Shown one piece after another: positions 50,701-58,778 of a DNA stretch of 64,000 bases. The notes under the pieces were generated by a model. It was not told where the DNA came from and ran no database searches. It saw nothing but the letters and a program-made list of their open reading frames with translations. Within the stretch, counting starts at the first letter, position 1. Each line of letters opens with the position of its first letter. The stretch is from Streptomyces sp. STR69 (GTDB taxonomy: Bacteria > Actinomycetota > Actinomycetes > Streptomycetales > Streptomycetaceae): the NCBI RefSeq assembly GCF_024519455.1, contig NZ_JALJRY010000028.1:62001-126000 (forward strand), in the 5' to 3' direction. The translations under genes were made by a program, and so were the position numbers.

Positions 50701-51617
50701 GGCCACACGCCCGAGGACCGGGCGAGCAGCAGCCGTGCCGGTCCCTGCTCGGCGGGGCGGGCGATCAACTCCGAGGCGACGGCGGCGATTTGATCAGTGC
50801 GGCCTTCGGCGTAGTCGACGACGACGAGCAACGGACCGCGGAACTCGTGAATGCGGTCGAGCACCGGCCCGGGTACCTGTTCGGCGAGCAGACCCGCCGT
50901 CCAGCCCTCCGCCCTGGCCTGTTCGACGAGCCGGTGCGCCAGCCGGGTCTTGCCCTGGCCGCCCGGTCCGGTCAGCAGCCGCGCGGCGAGCTGGTCCGGC
51001 GCCGCCAACCACTCGGCCAGGCGCGGCAGTTCGTCGTCGGCCCGCTCGAACGGGACCACGCCGTAGTCGGCCTGGAGCAGCATGCTGGGCAGCGGCTCGG
51101 CGGGCAACTCCCGTTGGGGAGGGAACAGATCGGGGAGCAGCAGCTCCGGCACCAGGTCGGTGATCCCGTCCGCCAGCCGCCGTACGTCGGCCCCGAGGGC
51201 CTGGTGGGCGATGCGCCTCGCCTGGCAGTGCGCCAACCGCGCGATGTCCGACGGGAGTTCGTCCGCTACGACGAGAGGAGCGCCGTCGAGCGTCACCTGC
51301 ACCACGGGGATGTCCCGTTCGAAGGCGCGGCGGATCTCACGGCGTACCCAGTCGTCCTCGCGGTCCACCAGCCGCCGGCCGGTGTCCGCGTCCTCGGCGA
51401 ACCAGTCCGGCCCGATGAGCACCAGCAGGATCCGGGTCTCCTCCAAGGCCTGCCGAATCGCCTGCGGGTAGAGCTCGCCGGGCCGCATCGACACACAGTC
51501 GCGGAAGACCCGCTCGGGCCCGAAGGCGCGTGCCAGCGACTCGTAGCACGCCGCCGCTCCGTAACCGGTGTCGGCCGTGCGGTAGTTGACGAAGACATCG
51601 ACGGTGCCATGACTCAC
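47787..51617 (-). CDS. TIR / STAND ATPase / TPR protein
   Basis: The 1276-residue protein starts at GTG 51617, with GGAG ten bases upstream. Residues 3-150 are a TIR domain (VDVFVNYRTADTGYGAAACY; ILLVLIGPDWF; DDWVRREIRRAF). A P-loop ATPase follows, with Walker A LLTGPGGQGKTRLAHRL (~212-228) and Walker B GPLLVVVDYAEG. From about residue 600 on there are many tetratricopeptide-like repeats (LNTLAGAHSHSGFPEEGLEA; LYRLANAQHNLSAIRAGAG). TIR-STAND-TPR proteins can act as NAD-consuming immune sensors, but many Streptomyces copies are of unknown role. It lies in the flank, not in the ICE, and has normal high GC. Confidence 0.88.
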   Translation of the reverse strand: MSHGTVDVFVNYRTADTGYGAAACYESLARAFGPERVFRDCVSMRPGELYPQAIRQALEETRILLVLIGPDWFAEDADTGRRLVDREDDWVRREIRRAFERDIPVVQVTLDGAPLVVADELPSDIARLAHCQARRIAHQALGADVRRLADGITDLVPELLLPDLFPPQRELPAEPLPSMLLQADYGVVPFERADDELPRLAEWLAAPDQLAARLLTGPGGQGKTRLAHRLVEQARAEGWTAGLLAEQVPGPVLDRIHEFRGPLLVVVDYAEGRTDQIAAVASELIARPAEQGPARLLLARSSGVWPHLLRRHRDDRISLLFTDLAAHPLLSVVAAPDDRPAEYDRALRAFAARLGRPVPVTAAQAAPDALGSARYDRVLDVHAAALAALLDGVVADAVRDAVPGVVPARRDPLLRVLDHERRYWAATAVPHELPVPGSLRNDQVVAAATLFMARGTAEARTLLTALPTFDGAGHDAVERHLRWLDALYPGPDTLNPLRPDRLGEDLVASTLLDQPEFVGWVAPVVGEVQVTRALTVLGRAAPRHPHVRRAMTDLLTADPAARLPLAIAVATQLQDTTLVGVLSEVSGAAAGQGLDLAESVLGHLPDSSLALAAYMVVSTRAALDAERRKERPDAETLAQLTHNLSLRLTAVNQHDTALVHAAEAVQLYSQLADEEPEFTPDLGSALNTLAGAHSHSGFPEEGLEAAARSCELLSRVADNSPENRQRYATALTNYGNTLGDLTRHMEAVAAAEHALELTTALHEEAPDEDRVECLYRLANAQHNLSAIRAGAGLHDGALAAAREAARIFRDLDAANSDRFRDAYVRALGNLSGAHSELRQPQEAADVAETAVHLARDLVDRHGEGYLHFMADVLNNGGAALRRLGRHDEAIAQLTEAVALYRTLAAVSPANELPALAGALHNLGDCLLDTRQLYKAHDVYDESIDIYRKLADPRPDATEPDLAETLLAQADVLHELGDYEEALTLAAEAAEILRRLVDSGGPVLHRKLAKALHLLALIHEELDQGPEAVDCAASAAGLLGELVAAEPEDLFDLRAEWATTLFTYGRVLDDNDQPDRAVVPFAQATEVLRALLREADEATDHDHDRDGERDLLGGVLNDHAISLSSLGQHEEALACIEEAVSIRRALDQTVPANRIALCQSLNNLADTLNDLERRAEALVPADEAVELAVALREEDDGELLVQTLATRATVRAGDDRSAVGSAVADLVRAWHAALSAEDDALLDVVRDILGDLDAERPRRVRRAWRAVTSEPYPLGRT

Positions 51618-51667
51618 CGGGGTGCAACTCCGTTCGCCAAGGGGCGAGGTCCGCGACTTCTTCCGGG

Positions 51668-52783
51668 CTACGGCACTCTCGCCGCATCCGCGTCCTCGGC
51701 CTCCGCCGTCTCCCCCGCCTCCCCGAGCGCCCGGTTGCGGCGGACCGAGGACCAGAACGACCAGCCGATCAGGAGGACGCCGACGAGGCCGGTGATGACC
51801 TCGTTGATCTGGTACTGGATGGTGACCATGAGGATCACGGCGAGGGCGCCGATCGCGTAGTGGGCGCCGTGTTCCAGGTAGACGTAGTCGTCCAGGGTGC
51901 CCTGGCGGACCAGGTAGACCGTCAGCGAGCGGACGTACATCGCGCCGATGCCCAGGCCCAGCGCCATCAGGACGATGTCGTTGGTGATGGCGAAGGCGCC
52001 GATCACGCCGTCGAAGGAGAAGGACGCGTCCAGGACTTCGAGGTAGAGGAACATGAAGAACGCGGCCTGGCCCGCCAGCACCACCGCCGGGCGTTCGCCC
52101 TCGCGTTCCCGTTCCTCCTCCGCCTCCAGGCGGTCCTCGAAGAAGCCGGAGAGCCCGCCGACGACCATGTAGGTGATCAGGCCGGCGATGCCGGAGACGA
52201 GGACCGTCTGGGCCTTGTCGGCGTGGGCGCCGCCGTGCTGGTGGGCGTGGGTCGCGAAGGTGAAGGACGTGATCAGCAGGACGATCAGGGCGAGGCAGAC
52301 CGAAAGCATGTCGACCTTGCCGAGCCTGGCGAGCGGGCGTTCCAGCCAGCCCAGCCACTTGATGTCCCGGTCCTCGAAGATGAAGTCCAGGAAGATCATC
52401 AGCAGGAACATGCCGCCGAAGGCCGCGATCGCCGGGTGGGCGTCGGTGACCAGCTGTTCGTAGCGGTCCTTGTCGGTGAGGGCGAGGTTGACCGCGTCGA
52501 TCGGGTTCTTCTTCGCCGTGACGGCGACGATGACCACCGGGAACGCCAGGCGCATGCCGAACACGGCGATCAGGACGCCCACCGTGAGGAAGATCTTCTG
52601 CCAGAAGGCGGACATCTTCTTCAGGATCCCGGCGTTGACCACCGCGTTGTCGAAGGACAGCGAGATCTCCAGGACGGCCAGGATCGCGATGACGCCGAAC
52701 GCCGTCCAGCCGCCGTACCAGACTCCCAGGGCCAGGCCGAGCGCGGTGACCGCGAACGACCAGCGGAAGGTCTTCAGAAGCAC
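51668..52783 (-). CDS. DUF475 (TerC-like) integral membrane protein
   Basis: The 371-residue protein has about eight or nine membrane helices and two TerC-like acidic motifs in membrane segments: LEISLSFDNAVVNAG near the N-terminus and LEVLDASFSFDGVIGAF in the second half, a pseudo-symmetric repeat. These SFDN/SFDG motifs probably bind a metal ion. GTG 52783 (VLLKTFRWSF) has GGAAGGGG seven bases upstream and is the usual family start. TerC relatives take part in metal or tellurite handling; the specific role here is unknown. Confidence 0.9.
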   Translation of the reverse strand: MLLKTFRWSFAVTALGLALGVWYGGWTAFGVIAILAVLEISLSFDNAVVNAGILKKMSAFWQKIFLTVGVLIAVFGMRLAFPVVIVAVTAKKNPIDAVNLALTDKDRYEQLVTDAHPAIAAFGGMFLLMIFLDFIFEDRDIKWLGWLERPLARLGKVDMLSVCLALIVLLITSFTFATHAHQHGGAHADKAQTVLVSGIAGLITYMVVGGLSGFFEDRLEAEEEREREGERPAVVLAGQAAFFMFLYLEVLDASFSFDGVIGAFAITNDIVLMALGLGIGAMYVRSLTVYLVRQGTLDDYVYLEHGAHYAIGALAVILMVTIQYQINEVITGLVGVLLIGWSFWSSVRRNRALGEAGETAEAEDADAARVP

Positions 52784-52903
52784 GGGTTGCCCCTTCCTGT
52801 TGTCGCGCGGTCGCCCGCCGGCCGGGTACCCAACAACTCCGACCTTCATCGGCGTTGTCTACCACGGCTGCCTGTCGTGCGGGTGACGGGCGGACCCGGG
52901 GCA

Positions 52904-52947
52904 CCAAAAAAGGGGCCCTCGACCCGCTTCCCGGCCCAGGGCCCCTT
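52904..52947 (-). terminator. Rho-independent terminator of the acyltransferase gene
   Basis: AAGGGGCCCT (52910-52919) pairs perfectly with AGGGCCCCTT (52938-52947) around an 18-base loop. Read on the minus strand, TTTTTT follows the stem (A-run 52905-52910 on the plus strand). It lies 22 bp after the stop of the 52970-54100 gene. Confidence 0.85.
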
Positions 52948-52969
52948 CGGAGCCGACGTTGCCGCGTCG

Positions 52970-54100
52970 TCACTTCTTGAGCGCCGCCCGGCCGGACGTG
53001 CGCAGCGCGCCCACCGTCTTGAGGAGGCGGTCCGCCGGGTCGCGCAGGGACTGGTGGGCCAGGACCGTGTTGCGCAGGCCGCGGACCGGGCGGCGCCACA
53101 GGCGGTGGGCGGTCGCCACCGGGTGGGGGCGGGTGGCGAAACCTTCCCCCACGCGCAGCTCGCGGGTCTTGAGCCAGTCCTTCCACTCCTTGTCGCCGCG
53201 CCCCAGGTCCATGAGCCGCACGCCGTGCCGGCCCGCCTCCTCGGCCATCCTGAGGTGCATGATCAACCCGGGCGAGTAGTACCGGAGTTCGGGGTCGTAC
53301 GCCGTGAACCAGGCCGCGAACAGCGTGCGGGACGTCGGCCCGAAGTGGGCCGCGACCGGGCGGTCCCCGGCGTAGAGGACCGACAGGACGCCGGTGAAGT
53401 GTTCCTCGCGGACCCGGAACAGGTGGTCCACCAGGTCCACGATCCAGGGGCGGGCGAAGCGGTCCATGCGGCCGGTCCTGCGGTACTGGGCGGACTTCCA
53501 CCGCATCAGCGTGTGCAGCACCTCGGGGTCCCGGTCGTCGTAGACGAAGCGCATCTCGCCGAGGTCGCGGCCGAGCCGGCGTTCCTTCTTCAGCGTCGTC
53601 TTGGCGATGCCCGGGTACGCGCCGCGCAGCCACTCGGCGTAGGGGACCTCGCCGTCGCCGTCCTTGAGGTCGATCACCGGGGAGGCGAAGGTGCCCGTGA
53701 CATGGCGGCCGAACGGCTGTTGTTCCTCGACCAGATGGTCGAACTCGAAGACCGACAGGCCGCAGGCGCGCAGGAGTTGCTGGACGTCCCAGGTGACACC
53801 GGGCCGGTGCACCAGGCCCTGGCAGTCGGAGAGGCCGAGGCCGATCGCCCGGCCGACACCGACGGGGTTGCGCTCGTACGGGAGGAAGCCGACCGGCTCC
53901 CCGCCCTCGTGCAGAACCGCCACCTGCGCCCCGCCCCGGTAACGGCCGACGCCGTCCGCGAACTCCGGTGCCAGGAAAGGGTTCGCGTAGTCCGGCGACT
54001 CGTCCATCGCCTTGTGCCAGGCCTGGCGGAGCGAGGTGTTCAACTCCTCCGGTCTGTGGATCGTGATGTCCGCCTTGCCATTGGATCGCATGGATCGCAT
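52970..54100 (-). CDS. FemAB/CelD-like GNAT N-acyltransferase
   Basis: The 376-residue protein has a double-GNAT layout. An N-terminal half (YANPFLAPEFADGVGRYRGG; VGFLPYERNP) leads into a C-terminal half with TLKKERRLGRDLGEMRF, VLSVLYAGDRPVAAHFGP, YYSPGLIMHLRMAEEAGRHG and RLMDLGRGDKEWKDWLK. These are typical of BioF2-like/FemAB-related acyltransferases that modify cell-wall or exopolysaccharide precursors. ATG 54100 is chosen because GGGGGGA lies nine bases upstream; ATG 54091 and GTG 54118 are alternatives. A clear terminator follows. Substrate unknown. Confidence 0.85.
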   Translation of the reverse strand: MRSMRSNGKADITIHRPEELNTSLRQAWHKAMDESPDYANPFLAPEFADGVGRYRGGAQVAVLHEGGEPVGFLPYERNPVGVGRAIGLGLSDCQGLVHRPGVTWDVQQLLRACGLSVFEFDHLVEEQQPFGRHVTGTFASPVIDLKDGDGEVPYAEWLRGAYPGIAKTTLKKERRLGRDLGEMRFVYDDRDPEVLHTLMRWKSAQYRRTGRMDRFARPWIVDLVDHLFRVREEHFTGVLSVLYAGDRPVAAHFGPTSRTLFAAWFTAYDPELRYYSPGLIMHLRMAEEAGRHGVRLMDLGRGDKEWKDWLKTRELRVGEGFATRPHPVATAHRLWRRPVRGLRNTVLAHQSLRDPADRLLKTVGALRTSGRAALKK

Positions 54101-54294
54101 GGGCGACCGTCCCCCCACATTTCCCCCACGACGCGTCGTCCGCGCCCTTGCCTACTCGTCCCACGGTACGACGAGACACGAAGAGTTCGGCAGGTCTCAA
54201 ACGTCGCGAAACAGTACGGACGCTGTCAAGGATGCCTGTGGTCACGGAAAAGTACGGATCGTGCAGATCGTACGGATCACCCGGCAGGTGTCGA

Positions 54295-55482
54295 TCAGGA
54301 CGCACCGGCGGAGACCGTCAGCAGTCGCTCCTGCCTGGCGCGTACCGCCAACCCCCCTGTCACCGCGGCCGATGCGGTCGCCATCAGGGTCATCGCCGTT
54401 GCCGGAGAGGTCAGTTGGGCCGCTGTGCCGGCGAGGGCCGCGCCGACGCCCTGCATGGTGAGCATGCCGGCGGAGCGCAACCCGAGGGCGTGGCCCGCGA
54501 GTTCGTCGGGCGTGAGCTCCATCAGGCGTTCCTGGAGGACGAGGCTCGCGCCGTAGCCGACGGAGCCGACACACACGGCGACGGCCGACCACGGCAGCCC
54601 CGGCCGCAGCGCGAAGAACAGGTACGGCGCGGCCAGCAGGAGACGCAGCGGGATGTCCAGGCGGCGGCGCAGGGCGGGCGGTACGAAGCGGCCCAGGGTC
54701 AGGTCCCCGACGAACATGCCCAGCGCCGCGCTCGCGAACAGCACACCCGCGGACCCGGAGTCGTAGGGGACGTAGAGGGATTCGCAGCCGACGATCAGGC
54801 CGTTGGGGACCCACATGCCGAGGAAGGTCAGGCGGCGCGGGCGTGCGGACCACAGGAGGGCGTTCGTGCGCCAGGTGGCGGCGACGGACGGGCGGCCCGC
54901 GGTGCGTGGCGGGCGGGCGGTCAGGCCCAGGCGCAGCAGCAGGGCCGTGGTGGCGTACAGGCCCGCCGACAGGAGCAGGCAGGCGCGCGGGGACAGGACG
55001 GCCAGCAGGGCGCCGCCCGTCGCGAACCCGGTGACCTGCATCAGCCCGGAGGCCATGTTGAACACCGAACGCCCCAGTAGGAAGCCCTTCCTGGGCAGGA
55101 TCTCGTTCAGCAGGCCCCCGCTCACTCCCCCGCCCAGCGAGGCGATCAGGCCCTGCAGGAACACGACGGCGAAGAGCGCCCCGATCGGCAGGCCGGGCAG
55201 TGCCAGCAGCGCCGTACAGCCGGCGAAGGCGGTGTTGATGCCGGTCAGTGTGGCCCGCGGGGGCAGCCGGTCGGCGCCGGAGAGGAAGAAGGTCGCCCCG
55301 ATCATCTGGGCGAGCTGCGGCCCGAACATGCTGACCGCCGACAGCAACGGCGAGTCCGTGGCCCGGTAGACGAGGGTGGCCAGCGCCAGGCCACTGATCG
55401 TCAGGGCCGCGTTCTGGGTGGCGAAGGACAGGAAGAACGGGGTGTATTCGGGGGTGCGGAAGAGCTCGCGGTAGCTGCGCAT
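54295..55482 (-). CDS. MFS transporter
   Basis: The 395-residue permease has about 12 membrane helices. The start MRSYRELFRTPEYTPFFLSF and the SGADRLPPRATL loop (motif A position) are typical of small-molecule exporters. The interdomain loop is basic. ATG 55482 has no ribosome site, so the message may be leaderless. It is divergent from an ArsR-family regulator, and an 18-bp inverted repeat lies between them, so it is probably controlled by it. Confidence 0.9.
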   Translation of the reverse strand: MRSYRELFRTPEYTPFFLSFATQNAALTISGLALATLVYRATDSPLLSAVSMFGPQLAQMIGATFFLSGADRLPPRATLTGINTAFAGCTALLALPGLPIGALFAVVFLQGLIASLGGGVSGGLLNEILPRKGFLLGRSVFNMASGLMQVTGFATGGALLAVLSPRACLLLSAGLYATTALLLRLGLTARPPRTAGRPSVAATWRTNALLWSARPRRLTFLGMWVPNGLIVGCESLYVPYDSGSAGVLFASAALGMFVGDLTLGRFVPPALRRRLDIPLRLLLAAPYLFFALRPGLPWSAVAVCVGSVGYGASLVLQERLMELTPDELAGHALGLRSAGMLTMQGVGAALAGTAAQLTSPATAMTLMATASAAVTGGLAVRARQERLLTVSAGAS

Positions 55483-55520
55483 GCGCGGAGTCTGCGGGGG
55501 TGCGGGCGCGGGTCGTATTC

Positions 55521-55538
55521 TTTCGCGCGGACGCGAAA
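55521..55538. promoter_or_regulatory. Operator-like inverted repeat between the MFS and ArsR genes
   Basis: TTTCGCG (55521-55527) and CGCGAAA (55532-55538) are a perfect inverted repeat with a 4-bp spacer, in the 70-bp divergent promoter region. It is probably bound by the ArsR-type regulator. Confidence 0.6.
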
Positions 55539-55552
55539 CAGCGGGGGTGCGG

Positions 55553-56527
55553 ATGGGGTGGTGGCAGCTCAACGCCGACACCCTCGCCCGGAGCCGGTTC
55601 GTGCTGTCGTCGTTCGCCGAGACCTTCGCCTCGCTGAAACTGCTGCACGCCGGGGTCGGCGGGCACCCCGGTGAGCAGCTGTGGCTTCGGGACCATCTGC
55701 CGGGCTACCGGCGGCTGTTGGCGGCCGAACCGGTCACCGGGGAGCTGGTGCGGGCGGGGCTCGGGCGGTCCTGGATCGCCGACTTCCTCTGTCCGACCCA
55801 GACGGACCGGGAGTCGTTCGCGGAGACCGTCGCCCGGGTGCGGACGACCCCGCCCGCCGCCGCGCGCGCGAACCTCACGGTCTCCCTCGCCGGACCGCTC
55901 CCCGCCGCCCTGGAGCGCGACGACCTGCCCGAGCGGGCGGCCCGGCTCCTGGAGTACGTCTGGGAGGAGACCGTACGGCCGTACTGGGCGCGGCGGCGGC
56001 GCGTACTGGAGGCCGATGTCGTGGCCCGGACCGCACAGGTCAGCCAGGGCGGCTGGGCGGCCGTGCTGGACGCGCTGCGGCCGGGGCGGACGCGGTGGCT
56101 CGGGGAGAACCGGCTCCAGGTCAATCTGCACGAGTATCCGCCGCGCGAGATCTCCGGCGCGGAGCTGCTCTTCGTACCGGTGACGGCGAGCGGGGCGAAC
56201 GGCGGGTGGGTGTCGTGGGAGGAGCCCGACCGTTACGCCATCGTCTACCCCTGCGCGGGCGCGCTCACCGGCCATCGCGGACGGCCGGTGCCGGCGGCTC
56301 TCGGCGCGCTGCTGGGGGCCGCCAGGGCCGGGGTGCTGGTGCTGCTCTCCTCGCCGATGAGCACCAGCCAGCTGACCGCCGTGACCGGTCAGGGGCTCGG
56401 CTCGGTGGGCCGGCATCTGAAGGTGCTGCTGGACGCGGGGCTGGTGGAGCGGCGGCGGGCGGGGCGCTCGGTGCTGTATTCGCGGACGGCGGCCGGGGAG
56501 GTCGTGGTGAAGGCTGCCGGTGTGTGA
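55553..56527 (+). CDS. ArsR-family winged-helix regulator with DUF5937 domain
   Basis: The 324-residue protein has an N-terminal DUF5937 region (MGWWQLNADTLARSRFVLSS; LRDHLPGYRRLLA) and a C-terminal ArsR wHTH (LLSSPMSTSQLTAVTGQGLG; VGRHLKVLLDAGLVERRRAG). The metal-binding Cys of classical ArsR proteins is absent, so it is likely to sense something other than metal. ATG 55553 fits the family start. It is divergent from the MFS exporter with an inverted repeat between; local repression of the exporter is inferred. Confidence 0.9.
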   Translation: MGWWQLNADTLARSRFVLSSFAETFASLKLLHAGVGGHPGEQLWLRDHLPGYRRLLAAEPVTGELVRAGLGRSWIADFLCPTQTDRESFAETVARVRTTPPAAARANLTVSLAGPLPAALERDDLPERAARLLEYVWEETVRPYWARRRRVLEADVVARTAQVSQGGWAAVLDALRPGRTRWLGENRLQVNLHEYPPREISGAELLFVPVTASGANGGWVSWEEPDRYAIVYPCAGALTGHRGRPVPAALGALLGAARAGVLVLLSSPMSTSQLTAVTGQGLGSVGRHLKVLLDAGLVERRRAGRSVLYSRTAAGEVVVKAAGV

Positions 56528-56585
56528 GTCCGGAGGCACATGGGCCGCCGACGAGAACGACATTTACCGGAGTTAGCATCCGGTT

Positions 56586-57089
56586 ATGACGACTACAGAG
56601 AACACGGGTCCCCTCGCCGTCGAGATCGGGTCGCTCAAGGGCGGCTCGGCGGACCTCTCGCAGTACGCCGGCCAGGCCGTCCTCGTGGTGAACGTGGCCT
56701 CCAAGTGCGGGCTGACCCCCCAGTACACGGGCCTTGAGCGGCTCCAGGAGCGGTACGCGGCACAGGGCTTCACCGTGCTCGGCGTGCCCTGCAACCAGTT
56801 CCTCGGGCAGGAGCCCGGCAGCGCCGAGGAGATCGCCGAGTTCTGCTCGGCGACCTACGGCGTGACCTTCCCGCTGACCGAGAAGGTCGAGGTCAACGGA
56901 GACGGCCGGCACGAGCTGTACGACCGCCTCGTCGGCTTCGCGGACGGCGAGGGCCACACCGGCGACATCCGCTGGAACTTCGAGAAGTTCCTCATCGGCC
57001 GCGACGGCACGGTCGTCGCCCGCTTCTCCCCGCAGACCGAGCCGGAGTCGGCGGAGGTCGTGGCCGCGGTGGAGGGCTCCCTCGCCTGA
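56586..57089 (+). CDS. Glutathione peroxidase-family thiol peroxidase
   Basis: The 167-residue protein has the GPx signature NVASKCGLTPQY with the peroxidatic Cys41, VLGVPCNQFLGQEPGS (Cys69, Gln75) and IRWNFEKFLI (catalytic Trp/Asn). Cys, not selenocysteine, is encoded. As Streptomyces lacks glutathione, thioredoxin or mycothiol-linked reductants are the likely partners. It reduces H2O2 or lipid peroxides in the cytoplasm. A MerR-type promoter and gene follow directly. Confidence 0.95.
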   Translation: MTTTENTGPLAVEIGSLKGGSADLSQYAGQAVLVVNVASKCGLTPQYTGLERLQERYAAQGFTVLGVPCNQFLGQEPGSAEEIAEFCSATYGVTFPLTEKVEVNGDGRHELYDRLVGFADGEGHTGDIRWNFEKFLIGRDGTVVARFSPQTEPESAEVVAAVEGSLA

Positions 57090-57096
57090 GAAGGTG

Positions 57097-57127
57097 TTGA
57101 CCTTGCCCCTGGGGCAGGGCCGAGCGT
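57097..57127 (+). promoter_or_regulatory. MerR-type promoter with overlapping operator
   Basis: The -35-like TTGACC is at 57097-57102. CCTTGCCCC-T-GGGGCAGGG (57101-57119, one mismatch) is a dyad between it and a -10-like GAGCGT (57122-57127), giving a spacer of about 19 bp, as in promoters activated by MerR proteins. It precedes the MerR gene, so autoregulation is likely. Confidence 0.6.
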
Positions 57128-57133
57128 CCTTGT

Positions 57134-57160
57134 CACCGGGCGGACAGAAACCGCCCGGTG
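57134..57160 (+). promoter_or_regulatory. Hairpin in the MerR leader
   Basis: CACCGGGCGG (57134-57143) and CCGCCCGGTG (57151-57160) are a perfect 10-bp stem around ACAGAAA. The 3' arm contains the upstream GTG 57158 and ends just before the GGAGG used by GTG 57176. It could attenuate transcription or influence start choice. Confidence 0.5.
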
Positions 57161-57175
57161 ACGGAGGATGCGAGA

Positions 57176-58039
57176 GTGGACGACGAACTGCTGACCATCG
57201 GCTCGTTCGCGGCCCGGGCGCGGCTTTCGGCCAAAGCGCTACGGCTGTACGACCGCCTCGGGCTGCTGTCACCGGCTCGCGTCGACGCGGTCAGCGGCTA
57301 CCGCTACTACCGCGCCGGCCAGGTCGAGCGGGCCCGACTCGTGGCGCTGCTACGGCAGTTGGACATGCCGCTCGCCCAAATCGCCGCGCTGGTCGAGGCG
57401 GACGGGACGGACGCGGCCGAACTCCTCGCCGCTTACTGGGCGGACGTCGAGACCCGGATCGCCGGGCAGCGCACGCTCGCCGAGTACCTCCGTGCACGAC
57501 TGTCGGGGAGGAGCTCCGAGATGTACGGAAAGTTCGTGGTCGAGACGGTCGAGGTACCGGAACAGGTGTTGATCACCGAGACCCGGCACACCCTCGCGGA
57601 CGAGTTGCCGGCCTGGATCGGGGCCTCGCTGGGGCGCCTGGAGGCGGCGGCGGAGGAGTGCGGGGGCGTGAGCGGCACGCCGTTCGTCGCCTACCACGCC
57701 GAGGTGTCGATGGAGAGCGACGGCCCGGCCGAGTCCTGCGTACCGGTCGCGGACGAGGCGGCGGCCCGGGCGTGGGCGGCACGGCAGGGCCGGACCCGGC
57801 AGACGGTGGTCCGGGTGGAACCGGCCCGGCGGCTGGCGTACACCCGCATCACCAAGGCGCAGGTGGCGCATCCGCAGATCCTGGCCGCGTTCGAGGCGGT
57901 GGAGCAGTGGGTGGCCGCGGAGGGGCTGCGGTACGCCGGTCCGTGCCGCGAGGTGTACTTCGCGGACTGGGATGCCGCGGGGCCCGGCGACGCGGTGTGC
58001 GACGTGGCGTTCCCGGTGGAACGGGATCCGGCCCGGTAG
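57176..58039 (+). CDS. MerR-family regulator with effector-binding (GyrI-like) domain
   Basis: The 287-residue protein has an N-terminal MerR HTH (LTIGSFAARARLSAKALRLY; SGYRYYRAGQVERARLVALL), a linker helix and a C-terminal GyrI-like small-molecule-binding domain (FVVETVEVPEQVLITETRHT; PCREVYFADW), like BmrR/TipA relatives. GTG 57176 is preferred because GGAGG lies eight bases upstream; GTG 57158 lies within a hairpin arm. The promoter has the overlong spacer expected for MerR control. Ligand unknown. Confidence 0.9.
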   Translation: MDDELLTIGSFAARARLSAKALRLYDRLGLLSPARVDAVSGYRYYRAGQVERARLVALLRQLDMPLAQIAALVEADGTDAAELLAAYWADVETRIAGQRTLAEYLRARLSGRSSEMYGKFVVETVEVPEQVLITETRHTLADELPAWIGASLGRLEAAAEECGGVSGTPFVAYHAEVSMESDGPAESCVPVADEAAARAWAARQGRTRQTVVRVEPARRLAYTRITKAQVAHPQILAAFEAVEQWVAAEGLRYAGPCREVYFADWDAAGPGDAVCDVAFPVERDPAR

Positions 58040-58220
58040 CCGTGGAGCGCGACCGGGCCCAGTAGCCGTAGATCAGGCTGGGCCCAGCCGCCGTAGATCA
58101 GGCTGGGCCCAGCCGCCGTGGACCAGGCCGGGCCCAGCCGCCGTAGAACGGGCCGGTCCCAGTAGCCGTAGAAAACGGGCCCGGGCCCGGTCCCAGTGGC
58201 CGTAGAACAGGCGGGTGGCC
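58034..58220. repeat. Tandem repeats of about 25 bp with GGGCCC palindromes
   Basis: About seven units of the form CCGTAGA-N-CAGG-CTGGGCCCAG-CCG follow the MerR stop; two are identical (around 58065-58114), the others diverge and one is expanded. Each central GGGCCC is palindromic. No gene is present up to 58329. Confidence 0.75.
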
Positions 58221-58329
58221 GTGGGACGGGCCCGGGGCCGGGTGGGCATGGCCGAGCCCCCTCGGCCGGGACGGCGGGCCAGTCGAGAGGGCTCTTTCGG
58301 TGAACCTATGAAATTGGAGTGGTCATCCG

Positions 58330-58539
58330 TCACGCGAGGCCGACAGTCCCCCTGCCGACTTCGGCCACAAAGGCGTTCCACGCGTCGACGGGGAACGCCA
58401 GGGTGGGGCCGTCGAGGGTCTTGGAGTCCCGTACGGCCAACGCCGCGAGAGCTGGGGACTTGACCTCTACACACGCGCCGTTTCCGGCCGAGTACGAGGA
58501 CTTGATCCAGTTGTCGTTGGCGCCTTGCTGAATTGCCAT
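58330..58539 (-). CDS. DUF397 protein
   Basis: The 69-residue protein has the DUF397 signature WIKSSYSAGNGACVEV and VRDSKTLDGPTLAFPVDAWN. GGAG lies seven bases upstream of the ATG. In Streptomyces such proteins pair with a DUF5753 XRE regulator (whiJ-like or Scr1/Scr2-like pairs), and that partner lies 240 bp upstream in the same direction. Confidence 0.93.
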   Translation of the reverse strand: MAIQQGANDNWIKSSYSAGNGACVEVKSPALAALAVRDSKTLDGPTLAFPVDAWNAFVAEVGRGTVGLA

Positions 58540-58778
58540 TTTTGCTCCGGTTACGCCAGTTGATGAGTCGCTGTCACCGCGTCACGTCCGACCACGAACA
58601 CTCCGGACGTACAACACGGTTTGCGCCAACGCCTGTTGCTCGATGGCGTGATCGACGCTACTCGCCAACATCGGCAGGCGAAGCTGCCATTCACTCGACC
58701 GGGTGGCATATTCCCCTGGTGCTTCCATCCTGACTGGCGGAAGGTGTACAGTACGGCCCCTTCCGCCGGACGGACGAC

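Noticed and set aside
51860..54556. 898-codon plus-strand frame opposite DUF475 and the acyltransferase
   Set aside because: It runs across two well-supported minus-strand genes and a terminator.
54242..56563. 773-codon minus-strand frame across the MFS/ArsR region
   Set aside because: It is a shadow of two real divergent genes and their operator.
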